NCBI GenBank assembly: GCA_038228295.1
Contig: JBBRPH010000025.1
Location: forward strand, 3,032-67,031
Length of the DNA: 64,000 nt
Source: JAICKM01 sp038228295
GTDB taxonomy: Bacteria > Chloroflexota > Chloroflexia > QHBQ01 > JAICKM01
Direction: 5' to 3'
Shown one piece after another: positions 9,153 through 17,738 of the stretch (positions within the stretch are counted from its first letter, which is position 1; the number at the start of each line of letters is the position of its first letter). The position numbers and the translations under genes were made by a program. Below the pieces are notes generated by a model. The model searched no databases, was not told the origin of the DNA, and worked only from the letters and a program-made list of their open reading frames with translations.

Positions 9153-9187
9153 AATGCGCCGGCGGGGTTCAATCCCACCGGCGCATT
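9153..9187. terminator. Bidirectional hairpin terminator
   Basis: A 14-bp stem with one mismatch (AATGCGCCGG.GGG / CCC.CCGGCGCATT) has a short loop. It lies between the convergent GH31 and cupredoxin-SLH genes and could end both transcripts. Confidence 0.65.
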
Positions 9188-9207
9188 CCCATTTCAGGCT
9201 CATATTA

Positions 9208-9241
9208 TACGTAGTACGCACTACGCATTACGTATCACGCC
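9208..9241. repeat. Degenerate heptamer repeat TACGYAN
   Basis: Four consecutive 7-bp units (TACGTAG, TACGCAC, TACGCAT, TACGTAT) directly follow the hairpin and abut the stop codon of the cupredoxin-SLH gene. Confidence 0.8.
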
Positions 9242-10600
9242 CTAGGGATTAGGATTACAGCCCGACTGATAGGTGACGGCGAGATAGACGATCTTGGCGA
9301 TCTGGCCCCGGAAAGCGAAGTTGTTGGGCCGGAAAGTACTGTCATTGTAGCCGCTGATGATGCCGTGGCATACTGCCGTCTGGATAAACGGGTAGAACAC
9401 GTTTTGGCGGTCTACGTCAGTGAAACTGGGGGTCGCCGGGTTCAGCAGCATCCAGCCCGCGCCGATAACCACGATTTTGGTCAGTTGGCCGCGCGTCACA
9501 TTGTTGTTGGGGCGATAATACGGGCGGTGACCACTATCACACGGTTCCGAGGCGCCGGTCTGCGGGTTGCTGCCGCCGCAGGTGTAGCCGCTGATGATAT
9601 TGTGAGCTGCCGCCGCTTCGATGGTGCCATAGAAGACGCTGTTGCTGGGCACATCCGCGAAAGTGCCGCCGTCTGGAGGGTTGACCGGGATCTGGTAGGC
9701 CAGCACTACGATTTTCGCCATTTGGCCGCGCGTCGTGTTGTTGAACGGCAGGAACGTGCCGTCGTTATAGCCACTGACGACGCCCCGGCAAGCCAGGTAG
9801 TAGACAGCGGTGTAGTAGTAGGCACTCGGATCGGTCACGTCGGTGAAATGGATCGCACATGGGGTAGCCGTCGTGCTTACGGTGGCTGTGGCCGTATTAT
9901 TAGGCGTGGTGGTCGCCGTCGCGGTGATCGTCGCTGTCGGCGGCGTACCGGTCACAGTTGCGGTTACGGTACCGGCCGGTACGGTCACAGTCGCCGTCCT
10001 AGTAGTGGTTGGCGGCGCGGTCGTCGCGGTCGTCGTCGCAGTCGGCGGCGCTAATGTGGCCGTTGTCGTCACAGTCGGCACAACCGTCGCGGTGCGTGTA
10101 GCTGTCGGGGCAGTCGTTCCTGTCGCTGTGGCCGTGGCTCCACCACCTTGAACGATCAAGGTTGCCATCATGCTGCTGTGGATCGCGCAGTGATAGTTAT
10201 AGGTGCCCGGTGTGTTGAAGGTGATGCTGCCTTGCTGCCCGGTCGTCAGGTTGCCGGTATTGAAGGCGACCGGCGCACCAGGGTCACTGGTAGCGGTATG
10301 GGTCGCCCCATCATTGTTGGTCCACCGCACGGTGTCCCCCACATTGATCGTAACCGAATTGGGAGAAAAGGCGAAGCCCTGAATCGTCACATCTGCGACG
10401 ACACGGGGCGCGTTGGGGCCGGACGGGGCCACGAAAGGCGGGGCAATACTCGCGGCCGCTCCTAGGTGGTTATGGGCGGCATGAACATCCGCCTGCCCGC
10501 CGGCCAGCAGCACGGCGGCCAGGATCGGCAAGCCAAGCGCGGCGACGAGTCTGCCCCTTGCTTTTGCGCGTGAGGTTGAGAATTGGGCGAAAACCGACAT
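9242..10600 (-). CDS. Secreted cupredoxin (plastocyanin-like) protein with three C-terminal SLH domains
   Basis: A 452-residue exported surface protein. A signal peptide (hydrophobic stretch about 18-34) is followed by a type-I copper domain (about 66-152) with ligands His101 (ATHTATS), Cys138, His141 and Met144 or Met145 in YHCAIHSSMM. A Thr/Ala/Pro-rich linker (about 153-262) resembles a flexible wall-spanning stalk. Three SLH domains (about 263-452) with GVVSGYNDGTF, NIISGYTCGG and GIISGYNDSTF should anchor it to the cell envelope. The likely role is electron transfer or copper binding at the cell surface (inferred). The frame is open to 10717, but ATG 10600 has AAGGAG eight bases upstream. 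The same SLH block occurs in the Kelch protein at 32323-35265. Confidence 0.88.
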   Translation of the reverse strand: MSVFAQFSTSRAKARGRLVAALGLPILAAVLLAGGQADVHAAHNHLGAAASIAPPFVAPSGPNAPRVVADVTIQGFAFSPNSVTINVGDTVRWTNNDGATHTATSDPGAPVAFNTGNLTTGQQGSITFNTPGTYNYHCAIHSSMMATLIVQGGGATATATGTTAPTATRTATVVPTVTTTATLAPPTATTTATTAPPTTTRTATVTVPAGTVTATVTGTPPTATITATATTTPNNTATATVSTTATPCAIHFTDVTDPSAYYYTAVYYLACRGVVSGYNDGTFLPFNNTTRGQMAKIVVLAYQIPVNPPDGGTFADVPSNSVFYGTIEAAAAHNIISGYTCGGSNPQTGASEPCDSGHRPYYRPNNNVTRGQLTKIVVIGAGWMLLNPATPSFTDVDRQNVFYPFIQTAVCHGIISGYNDSTFRPNNFAFRGQIAKIVYLAVTYQSGCNPNP

Positions 10601-10973
10601 ACGATAGACTCCTTCTTGTGTACTACAGAATCGAGAGGGGACAGTGAAGACACTCCACACTAGTATAATGCCGCAGCGGGCACAAAAGTATCGGGGCGGC
10701 GGACGTATTTGGCACACTGAGATAAGCTACTAGGCGCTAGGTGCGCCTTACATCTGTTGTGCACTAGCTGGGGCGACCTCATACCGCCACTAAGGCCGGG
10801 GCTATTATAGCACAAATTCGTTCGCCGTAATCAGCCCGTACAGTATCAATATCGCCGGCAGATAGCGCTGTGTGCTTGCGTGGATAGACAGACGGTGGTA
10901 TAATGCCGCTATTGGCTAGAGATATGTCAAGTGCTGGGACGCGGAGTGACGGCCGGCCCACCCGACGTGGCGG
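10601..10973. other. Divergent promoter region
   Basis: The 373-bp spacer between the cupredoxin-SLH gene (minus) and the TPR gene (plus). It holds a good sigma-70-like promoter for the TPR gene, listed separately. No RNA gene was recognised. Confidence 0.5.
10876..10904 (+). promoter_or_regulatory. Candidate promoter of the TPR-GT operon
   Basis: TTGCGT (10876-10881) and TATAAT (10899-10904) are separated by 17 bp, a near-consensus housekeeping promoter. It lies about 70 bp upstream of the start codon. Confidence 0.6.
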
Positions 10974-13900
10974 ATGGAGCGGCAGGGCATGGAACTAGGG
11001 GGACCGACTAGTGTAATCCTCGGTCTGCTGATGGCCGCCGCCGGGGTGATCGTACTGGCCGTCTATTGGCGCGGGCGCAGCACGAGCGCCCCACCGCCGC
11101 AAAATAGTGGAGCGCCGCCCCTAGCGGTCACGCCGCCCACGCCGCCGGCCGACCCAGCCGCTGCGCCGTCAGTGTTGCCGGCGGCCGATTCGCCTACCAC
11201 CAGCCGACGCACAGCCGATGAGCGGCTGGAACGGCTACAGCAGCTACGCGCTCAGCACGCCGCGCCTGGCCCTAACCCCATCGCCGCCCCGCCCAATGAT
11301 CCCGATCTGGTAGATCCCCCCCATAGCCCGACGCCCCCCGATCCCACCGCGCTTGACCCTAACCGCCCGTTATCCATCGCCGAACCAGGTGGCGAACTAG
11401 TGCCTACCGGCGATGGATTGCCGCCGACCGCCCCCTGGCGGGGGGCGCGCCCGCCGCGCTACACCGCCCCCTGGCGGGGGGCAGTGGCCGAGCGCGCGGC
11501 AGCCGTGGGCAGCAGTTCACTCCGCACGGTCGTCGGCGTGGTGATCGTCCTCGGTCTGATCGCACTGCTGATCGCGTTGCTGGTGAGCGGCGCAACCGGC
11601 GTGCGTCCGGTTGCGCCGGGTAGTGCCTTGCTGATCGTGGCCGAATTCGGAGACGGGCCGGCCTTCACCCGTAACGACGGCGCGCGCGGAGTCGCAGACG
11701 GTATACGCTTGGCGACCTCTGCCGGCGGAGACGCGGCGCGGATGCCGGTGGGCAAAGCCGGGTTGATTACTAATGCCGCCGCAGCCGGCGAAGAGCTAGA
11801 TCGGCAACGCGGCCAAGCACTGCTTTGGGGCACCCTGCCGCTGGGGCTGAATGGGCCGATCTCGGCCACGCTCGCTTGGCGCAGCGCCGCGCCGCTCGCA
11901 CCGTGGGTGCGCTACGGCGCTGTCGGAGAGTTGCTGGTGCCCGACCAGGTGCCCCTGCCGGACCAACCCCGTCTCGCGCCTTACAGCGGTCCGGACGGGG
12001 CACCGGTCAATCCTAGCCCGTTGACTACTGCGCTCCAAGCGCTGCAACGCTACAGCGTGGGAGATTACGACACCGCCCGCAGCCGAGCCGCGAGCCTGCC
12101 CACGGATGCTCCGCCGGCTACCGCTAACCTGGCCGCCTTTGTCCGCGCTAATAGCCTGCTCATGCTCGATCAGCCCAGCGACGCACAGGCGATCTATGCG
12201 GCATTAGATGCCCGCGGCTGGCACGACTCGGCCATCCTCAACAACTGGGGCGTGGCGGCTTTGCGCGCCGGCGATGCGGCAGGAGCGAAGGACGTGCTAA
12301 GTCGCGCCGCCGCCACACACCCCACCCCCGCGCCGGCGGCCCTGGCAACCATCTTGACCAATCGGGGCCTGGTCGCTGAAGCCGGCGGGGACAACGCCGG
12401 CGCGTTGGCCGCCTACGATGCCGCGCTGAAGAGCGATCCTAATAACCCCGCCGCTAATGCGCGGCGGGGCAACCTAGCTTATCGCCTGGGTGACAGCGCC
12501 GGAGCCATCCAGTACACCGCCAAAGTGGCCGCCACACAACCCGATAATCCGGCTCTCGAACAGCAAGCCGGGTTGATTGCCCTGATGCGCCGCGACCCGC
12601 AAAGCGCCATCACCCACTTTGGGCGCGCACAAGATCGCTACGATGCCTGGATCAACGACCTAAGCAAGACCGAGGGCGCGGCGAACAGTCGTAACGACAG
12701 CGGCGAAGCCATCCGGGCCAGCCGCCAGATCCGTGCGCTAAACGTGGAGAAGGGGCGCAACGCCTATTACACCGGCCTAGCCTATGCCGACTTGGCCCAC
12801 GGCAAACCGCGCCCCGGCTTCCTCGAACAAGCCTGGCGCAACCTGCGCGGCGATAAAACCGAAGCCGAGCGGGCTATCGCCGCCTTCCAAGATGCCATCC
12901 GGCTCGACCAGGATCGCGCCGATGTGCGCTACCAAATGGGCCTGCTCTATCGGCAACAGGGCGACCGCACCAATGGGCGCAGCCAGTTTGCGAAAGCTAA
13001 GGAGCTACAACCCACCGCGCCGGGTGCCTATGAGGCGCTGGCCGAAATGGATTTAGAAGACAAGCAACCCGCCGCAGCGCTAGCCGAATACCAAGCGCTA
13101 CTAGCCGCTAACCCCGGCTATATGCCTGCGCTGATCAAAATGGGCGACATATACACCGCCGCCGGCGACAACGCGGGGCGGCTGCGGACCTACGGCGCGG
13201 TCGCCGCGATAGCCGCCAATACCGCGCAGGAGCATTTTTGGCGCGCCCAGGCGCTGACTGCGCTCAATCGCCAAGCCGAGGCGCTAGACGAAGCGCGCGT
13301 CGCCGTAGACCGCGATCCCACCCTCTGGCAGGCACACCTGCTGCTGGCCGGCCTCTATCGTGACACGCAGCAAGACGACCAGGCCAACGCCGAGTACGGA
13401 GCGGTGCTGCAAGCGCAGCCTGATAATGTGGAAGCCCTCTACGAAGTCGGCAAACTCGAAGCCCGCCACGGTAATACCGATGCGGCCCGTGCACACTGGA
13501 TGCAGGTCGCCAAACTTCAGCCGGATCACCCCGAAGTCCATTTCGCGCTGGGCAAACTCTATGAGCAACGCGCCGCCCAAGCGAGCCAGGCCGGCAAAAC
13601 CAGCGAAGCCAATGGGTGGATTGACGCGGCTATTAACGAGTACAACACAGCGATTGCCAAAAACGCCGGTAAGCCCGACGCGCTGAATAACCTGGCCCAA
13701 TTACAAGAGCAACGCGGTAACTGGAAAGAAGCCGAAAAGCGCTACGGCGATGCGATCAAAGGCGACGCCAATCTGGTCGAGGCGCGACAGGGGTTGGTAC
13801 GTGTGCTGCTCAAGCAGCCGAGCCGCGACGGCGACGCGCTCAAGGCGGCACAAGACTTCCAACGCTATGCGCCCAACGATGCGCGTGCGCCCAAGCTGCT

Positions 13901-14759
13901 GGGCGAGGTTTTCCTGTTCCGCGACGACCCGAACAGCGCACTCACTCAGTATGAGCAAGCGTTACGCCTACAACCCGGCGATCCCGCTACCTATTACGGC
14001 CTGGGCCGGGCCTACCAGCTACGCGGCGACCCGCCACGCGCCCAACAGAACTATCAAGCGGCGCTGGCCGCGCAAGCCGGCAATCCCGCCGCGCTCACCG
14101 GCCTGGGTGATCTGGCGCTCGACGGCGGGCAATACGGCCAAGCGCAGGAGTATTATACCCAAGCGCAGCACGCCGATCCGAATTATGCGCCGGCCTGGGT
14201 CGGCCTGGGCCGCGCGCTCAACCGCCTGAGTGTCAGCCAGGCCGATCTCGCCAACAAGGCACGCGACGCGCTGACCCACGCCGCCGATCTGGACCCGACC
14301 GCCGCCGAGCCGCATTTTTACCTGGGCGAAATCTACGCCGAGCGTGCGCTGTGGAGCAAGGCGATCCTGGAATATACTACGGCCGCCAATCTACACCCTA
14401 GTTGGGCCATGCCGCAGTTCCGCCTGGGCCAGGTCTATCTGTCGCAGAAGCAAACGGCTGAGGCGCTGAAAGCCTACCAAGCCGCCACCAAGCTGGACCC
14501 GCAGATGCTGGAAGCCTGGGTCGGGTTGGGGCAAGCCGAGCGCGAGGTGGCGAATCGCAAAGAAGCCATTGCCGCTTACCGTAAGGCCATTACGCTGAAA
14601 AGCGATTACGCGGCGGCCTGGCTCTATCTGGGCTACACACTGGAAGAAGACGGTCAGCGTCCGGAGGCAATTGATGCCTTCCAGCACGCCGCCGGCAGCG
14701 CCACCGACGACATCCAGATCCGCAATGCCGCGCAAGAGGCGTTGCGGCGCTACCAGTGA
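10974..14759 (+). CDS. Large membrane-anchored TPR-repeat protein
   Basis: A 1261-residue protein. A first membrane helix (about residues 12-31) is followed by a Pro/Ala-rich region to about 180, a second helix (about 184-206), a beta-rich segment (210-335) and then a long run of tetratricopeptide repeats to the C-terminus. TPR units such as AAYDAALKSDPNNPAANARRGNLAYRLGD and the last ALKAYQAATKLDPQ...AIAAYRKAITLKSDYAAAWLYLGYTLEEDGQ follow the W/L/G/Y-A-F-A-P pattern; I count roughly twenty. It probably scaffolds a membrane complex. Its stop overlaps the start of a GT-C glycosyltransferase (GTGA), so the two are translationally coupled and may work together in envelope glycan assembly (inferred). 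ATG 10989 is an alternative start. Confidence 0.85.
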   Translation: MERQGMELGGPTSVILGLLMAAAGVIVLAVYWRGRSTSAPPPQNSGAPPLAVTPPTPPADPAAAPSVLPAADSPTTSRRTADERLERLQQLRAQHAAPGPNPIAAPPNDPDLVDPPHSPTPPDPTALDPNRPLSIAEPGGELVPTGDGLPPTAPWRGARPPRYTAPWRGAVAERAAAVGSSSLRTVVGVVIVLGLIALLIALLVSGATGVRPVAPGSALLIVAEFGDGPAFTRNDGARGVADGIRLATSAGGDAARMPVGKAGLITNAAAAGEELDRQRGQALLWGTLPLGLNGPISATLAWRSAAPLAPWVRYGAVGELLVPDQVPLPDQPRLAPYSGPDGAPVNPSPLTTALQALQRYSVGDYDTARSRAASLPTDAPPATANLAAFVRANSLLMLDQPSDAQAIYAALDARGWHDSAILNNWGVAALRAGDAAGAKDVLSRAAATHPTPAPAALATILTNRGLVAEAGGDNAGALAAYDAALKSDPNNPAANARRGNLAYRLGDSAGAIQYTAKVAATQPDNPALEQQAGLIALMRRDPQSAITHFGRAQDRYDAWINDLSKTEGAANSRNDSGEAIRASRQIRALNVEKGRNAYYTGLAYADLAHGKPRPGFLEQAWRNLRGDKTEAERAIAAFQDAIRLDQDRADVRYQMGLLYRQQGDRTNGRSQFAKAKELQPTAPGAYEALAEMDLEDKQPAAALAEYQALLAANPGYMPALIKMGDIYTAAGDNAGRLRTYGAVAAIAANTAQEHFWRAQALTALNRQAEALDEARVAVDRDPTLWQAHLLLAGLYRDTQQDDQANAEYGAVLQAQPDNVEALYEVGKLEARHGNTDAARAHWMQVAKLQPDHPEVHFALGKLYEQRAAQASQAGKTSEANGWIDAAINEYNTAIAKNAGKPDALNNLAQLQEQRGNWKEAEKRYGDAIKGDANLVEARQGLVRVLLKQPSRDGDALKAAQDFQRYAPNDARAPKLLGEVFLFRDDPNSALTQYEQALRLQPGDPATYYGLGRAYQLRGDPPRAQQNYQAALAAQAGNPAALTGLGDLALDGGQYGQAQEYYTQAQHADPNYAPAWVGLGRALNRLSVSQADLANKARDALTHAADLDPTAAEPHFYLGEIYAERALWSKAILEYTTAANLHPSWAMPQFRLGQVYLSQKQTAEALKAYQAATKLDPQMLEAWVGLGQAEREVANRKEAIAAYRKAITLKSDYAAAWLYLGYTLEEDGQRPEAIDAFQHAAGSATDDIQIRNAAQEALRRYQ

Positions 14760-17005
14760 ACCCACCCGCATCCCGTCGCCCGGCACTGTTTGACGCACTT
14801 ACCCTGCTCCTGGCGCTGACGGCTTATTTCGCGCTCACGCTCTACCAGTTGCACCTGCCCGGCCTCTATTACGATGAAGCCTGGGATGCGGTCGCGACGA
14901 TGCACCTGGTTCAGGGCACGCCGGTGGAACTGGAGCGCGGCGCGCACCTGATGCTGGGCAGCCGCGCGCTGCCGCTAATGCTTGATGACTATCAGGGCAT
15001 CATCAGCACGTATATGCTGGTGCCGTTCTTCCTGCTCGGCGGCATCAACGTCACCATGATCCGCCTCTTCCCCATTCTCAGCGGCGCAATCGCCCTCGTG
15101 CTCTGTTTTTTCCTGGCCCGCGCCTGGTGGGGGCGGCCCACAGCGCGTATCGCAGTCTTGCTGTTCGCGGTGGCGCCCTCGTGGATCTTCTGGAGCCGGC
15201 TCGGAGTGTATGTCGTGGCTCAAGTGGTGCCGCTCACATTGGGTGCGCTGCTGGCCTACACCCACTGGTGGCGCGGGCGGCCCCGGCGTGCCGGCTATCT
15301 GTGGCTGGGCAGCTTCCTGCTCGGCCTCGGCCTCGCCACCAAACTGCTCTATGTTTGGCCCATCGGCGCGCTGGCAACCTGCTGGTTTGCGCTCCGCCGT
15401 CAGCCGTCAGCCGTCAGCCGTCAGGTGGTAGATGGTGTTAACGAAGCGGCAGACAACATGCACCACGGCGCACGTTTCACGTTTCACGCCTCCCGCTACA
15501 CCGTTCTGGTCTGGCTGATAGCTCTGGCCTGCTTCACCGCCGGAGCGTTCCCGTTTCTGGTTTACAATTGGCAAACGCACGGCACTTGGCTGAAAATCCG
15601 CAGCAACATCCGGGCGAGTGACGACGCAGGCGTGAACAGTACAACGGTGCTGCCCAATCTATGGGAAGAGGTGGATCGTTTCCGCGTGCTGCTGGACGGC
15701 GGCTACTTCTGGTTTCAGGGCTTGCCCGACCATCCGGGCGCGGCTAATCAGGTCTATAAAGACCCGCCGGCCGCCGCCGCCTTCGTGCTGGCTGCGTTGA
15801 GCCTACTAGCGGTGGCCGTCTGCCGTCTGCCGTCTGCCGTCAGCACCAACCAACCGCCTACTACACGTCCCGTTTCCCGTTTCCCGTTTCACACCAGTTG
15901 GCTAGTCCTGATCTCAACCCTAGCCCTGCTCGGCGTAGCGTACTGGCAACCGACGAGCAAGAGCCGGCTGCTGATTGCTGCGGGGCTGCTCGCCGTAATA
16001 CTGGCTGCCGGCGCGGCAGGCCGGCGGCTGTGGGCCGCCCTACGTGCGCCGGCGGTCGGTGGCCGGCAGCCTGCCGCGCTGTTGCTGACCCTGACGGTGG
16101 CGAGCGGTGTGACGTGGTTCCTGACCGGCAGCCGCGACCCGGCGGCGCATGGGCCGTTCGACCTGCGCGTGACCGATCTGACCGGCATCTTATTCTGGCT
16201 CAGCCTAGCCGGGCTGCTGCTGCTGCTGGGCTGGAGTCGCCCGGCCACGCCCTGGCAGCGGCCCCTCGTGGCTAGCATCGGCTACCTGGCCGCCGTGCTG
16301 GTGCAAAGCTTCCCCACCCTCTCCGGCCTCTGGCCCACCCACCTGCTGGTTATGCTGCCCCTGCCACAGATCACTATCGCGGCGGCGCTCGTCGGGCTGG
16401 GCGGCTGGGGATTGCGGATTGCGGATTGCGGATTGCGGATTGCGGAGACAGTGGATCAGAGATCAGCGGTCGAGGATGGTAATTCAGCACTCAGAACTCA
16501 GAACTCAGAATTCGCCGGCCTCCGCGCCGCCCTGGCGCTGACCCTGGTCGCAACCTTGCTGGGCAGCGCGCTGTGGACCGATTATCGCTACCATCGCGAT
16601 TTAAGTCAGACGCGCGGGTTATATGCGTTTTCCGACGGCATTTATGCGTTGGCGCGCTACCTGAACAAAGCGCCCGATCAGCCGGTGGTGGTAGCCGAAT
16701 GGGGCATCCGCCGCCAGCTAGAGATCCTCAGCCAGGGGCGGCTGAACCCACCGGAGATCTTCCAGTTCGGCGGCGACGATGCAACAACGCTAGCTGCCTT
16801 TGATAGCGCCCTGGAAGGCACGCTACCTATGCGCGGTGCTCGCTACCTCTTCACCGCCGGGGTTATCGGCCCGTATCGGCGCTTCCCTGAGTTCGTGCGC
16901 GTGTTGGCCCGCCACGGCTTAGAGCCGATCAAAGTCCACACCGACTACATGGGCACCGGTGAACCCATCTACGAAGTCTATCAGGTACAGCCGGCAACCC
17001 CGTAG
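14756..17005 (+). CDS. GT-C fold membrane glycosyltransferase (GT39/ArnT-like)
   Basis: A 749-residue polytopic membrane protein with about 12 hydrophobic helices. The first extracytoplasmic loop carries the acidic motif LYYDEAWDAV expected of lipid-phosphate-sugar-dependent GT-C transferases, which move a sugar from a polyprenyl-phosphate donor to an acceptor outside the membrane. The start is GTG 14756, overlapping the TGA of the TPR gene. The gene contains five separate heptamer-repeat islands (15397-15424, 15471-15488, 15816-15843, 15869-15889, 16409-16514), all in loops between helices and all in frame, adding peptides such as RQPSAVSRQ and LRIADCGLRIAE. Donor and acceptor are unknown. 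Confidence 0.82.
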   Translation: MNPPASRRPALFDALTLLLALTAYFALTLYQLHLPGLYYDEAWDAVATMHLVQGTPVELERGAHLMLGSRALPLMLDDYQGIISTYMLVPFFLLGGINVTMIRLFPILSGAIALVLCFFLARAWWGRPTARIAVLLFAVAPSWIFWSRLGVYVVAQVVPLTLGALLAYTHWWRGRPRRAGYLWLGSFLLGLGLATKLLYVWPIGALATCWFALRRQPSAVSRQVVDGVNEAADNMHHGARFTFHASRYTVLVWLIALACFTAGAFPFLVYNWQTHGTWLKIRSNIRASDDAGVNSTTVLPNLWEEVDRFRVLLDGGYFWFQGLPDHPGAANQVYKDPPAAAAFVLAALSLLAVAVCRLPSAVSTNQPPTTRPVSRFPFHTSWLVLISTLALLGVAYWQPTSKSRLLIAAGLLAVILAAGAAGRRLWAALRAPAVGGRQPAALLLTLTVASGVTWFLTGSRDPAAHGPFDLRVTDLTGILFWLSLAGLLLLLGWSRPATPWQRPLVASIGYLAAVLVQSFPTLSGLWPTHLLVMLPLPQITIAAALVGLGGWGLRIADCGLRIAETVDQRSAVEDGNSALRTQNSEFAGLRAALALTLVATLLGSALWTDYRYHRDLSQTRGLYAFSDGIYALARYLNKAPDQPVVVAEWGIRRQLEILSQGRLNPPEIFQFGGDDATTLAAFDSALEGTLPMRGARYLFTAGVIGPYRRFPEFVRVLARHGLEPIKVHTDYMGTGEPIYEVYQVQPATP
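15397..15424 (+). repeat. Heptamer repeat CCGTCAG x4 in GT-C gene
   Basis: Four perfect 7-bp units, in frame, encoding RRQPSAVSRQ in a loop between membrane helices. Confidence 0.9.
15471..15488 (+). repeat. Heptamer repeat GTTTCAC (about 2.4 copies) in GT-C gene
   Basis: CACGTTTCACGTTTCACGC is read as RFTFHAS. It is the same unit type as GTGAAAC before miaB, in inverse orientation. Confidence 0.8.
15816..15843 (+). repeat. Heptamer repeat CCGTCTG/CCGTCAG x4 in GT-C gene
   Basis: Three CCGTCTG units and one CCGTCAG, in frame, encoding CRLPSAVS. Confidence 0.9.
15869..15889 (+). repeat. Heptamer repeat CCCGTTT x3 in GT-C gene
   Basis: Three perfect units, in frame, encoding PVSRFPFHTS. It lies 25 bp after the previous island. 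Confidence 0.9.
16409..16443 (+). repeat. Heptamer repeat GGATTGC x5 in GT-C gene
   Basis: Five perfect units, in frame, encoding GLRIADCGLRIAE between two membrane helices. Confidence 0.92.
16481..16514 (+). repeat. Heptamer repeat AACTCAG (degenerate, 4-5 copies) in GT-C gene
   Basis: Units AATTCAG, CACTCAG, AACTCAG, AACTCAG, then AATTCG. It is the same family as the repeat in the GH31 gene and again encodes RTQNSE. Confidence 0.9.
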
Positions 17006-17091
17006 GATAGGCTTGCGAAACCCACACCGGCAGACTATACTAGATCTTACCAACACGTGCAATACCCGCACCTACCGGGAGGGGCGGTACA

Positions 17092-17682
17092 ATGGATCAC
17101 CCAATCGCCAACAGTTTACTGCGCGCCCATTTACAGACCGTCAAGCGCATCAGTGGCACCACCTACCCGCTCTTGTTGCAACAGGCCGGGTTAGAGCGCT
17201 ATCTCACGCAACTACCGCCCTTAGACGAGGAACCGGCGTGCAGCGCTGAGGAGTATAGCCGCTTGCCGGCAGCGGTACTTGCCATGCTCGGTGAGCCGCT
17301 GACGCGGCGCTTCCTGCGCAACGCGGGTGCAGCGCTGGTGGAGCGCGCTCTACGCAACCCCGCTATGGCGGCGATGGCCGCGCACCTCAGCGCGCTGCCG
17401 GCAGAGACGCGCTTAGGCTGGTTCGTCCCACAAATAGCCCGTATGGCGGACCACACCTGGGCCACCACCGTCACCGCCGAGGATGCGGCGGCCTACTACC
17501 TGATCACATATGATTGTCCAACCTGCCGAAGGCTCTACGATCTCAGTGCTCCGATGTGCGGCACCTCCAGCGCCTTCTATAGCGGCATCGCCGCCGCGTT
17601 GCTCGGCCGGCCGGTGCGCGTGGTCGAAGTCGAATGCCGCGCTACCGGCAGCACGGTCTGCCGCTTCGCCTTCTACAAGTAA
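17092..17682 (+). CDS. V4R-domain (4-vinyl reductase-like) sensor/accessory protein
   Basis: A 196-residue soluble protein. The C-terminal half has the V4R pattern: CPTCRRLYDL..., SSAFYSGIAAALLGRPVRVVEVECRATGSTVCRFAFYK, with the conserved Cys in VECRATG and in VCRF. V4R domains bind small ligands (bacteriochlorophyll-pathway proteins, XylR-type regulators). The N-terminal half (about 1-120) is helical and not recognised. GGGAGGGG lies just before ATG 17092. The next gene is a DHA2 transporter on the same strand after 56 bp; a sensor-transporter pairing is possible but not shown. Confidence 0.7.
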   Translation: MDHPIANSLLRAHLQTVKRISGTTYPLLLQQAGLERYLTQLPPLDEEPACSAEEYSRLPAAVLAMLGEPLTRRFLRNAGAALVERALRNPAMAAMAAHLSALPAETRLGWFVPQIARMADHTWATTVTAEDAAAYYLITYDCPTCRRLYDLSAPMCGTSSAFYSGIAAALLGRPVRVVEVECRATGSTVCRFAFYK

Positions 17683-17738
17683 CCTGTTGCCCCGCGAGGG
17701 CCCAACCGGGTCAAGTCCTCGCTACGGAGAGCTGCCGA

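Noticed and set aside
9153..9187. tRNA-like T-arm GGGTTCAATCCC
   Set aside because: It is part of a simple long hairpin; no acceptor, D or anticodon arms can be drawn around it.
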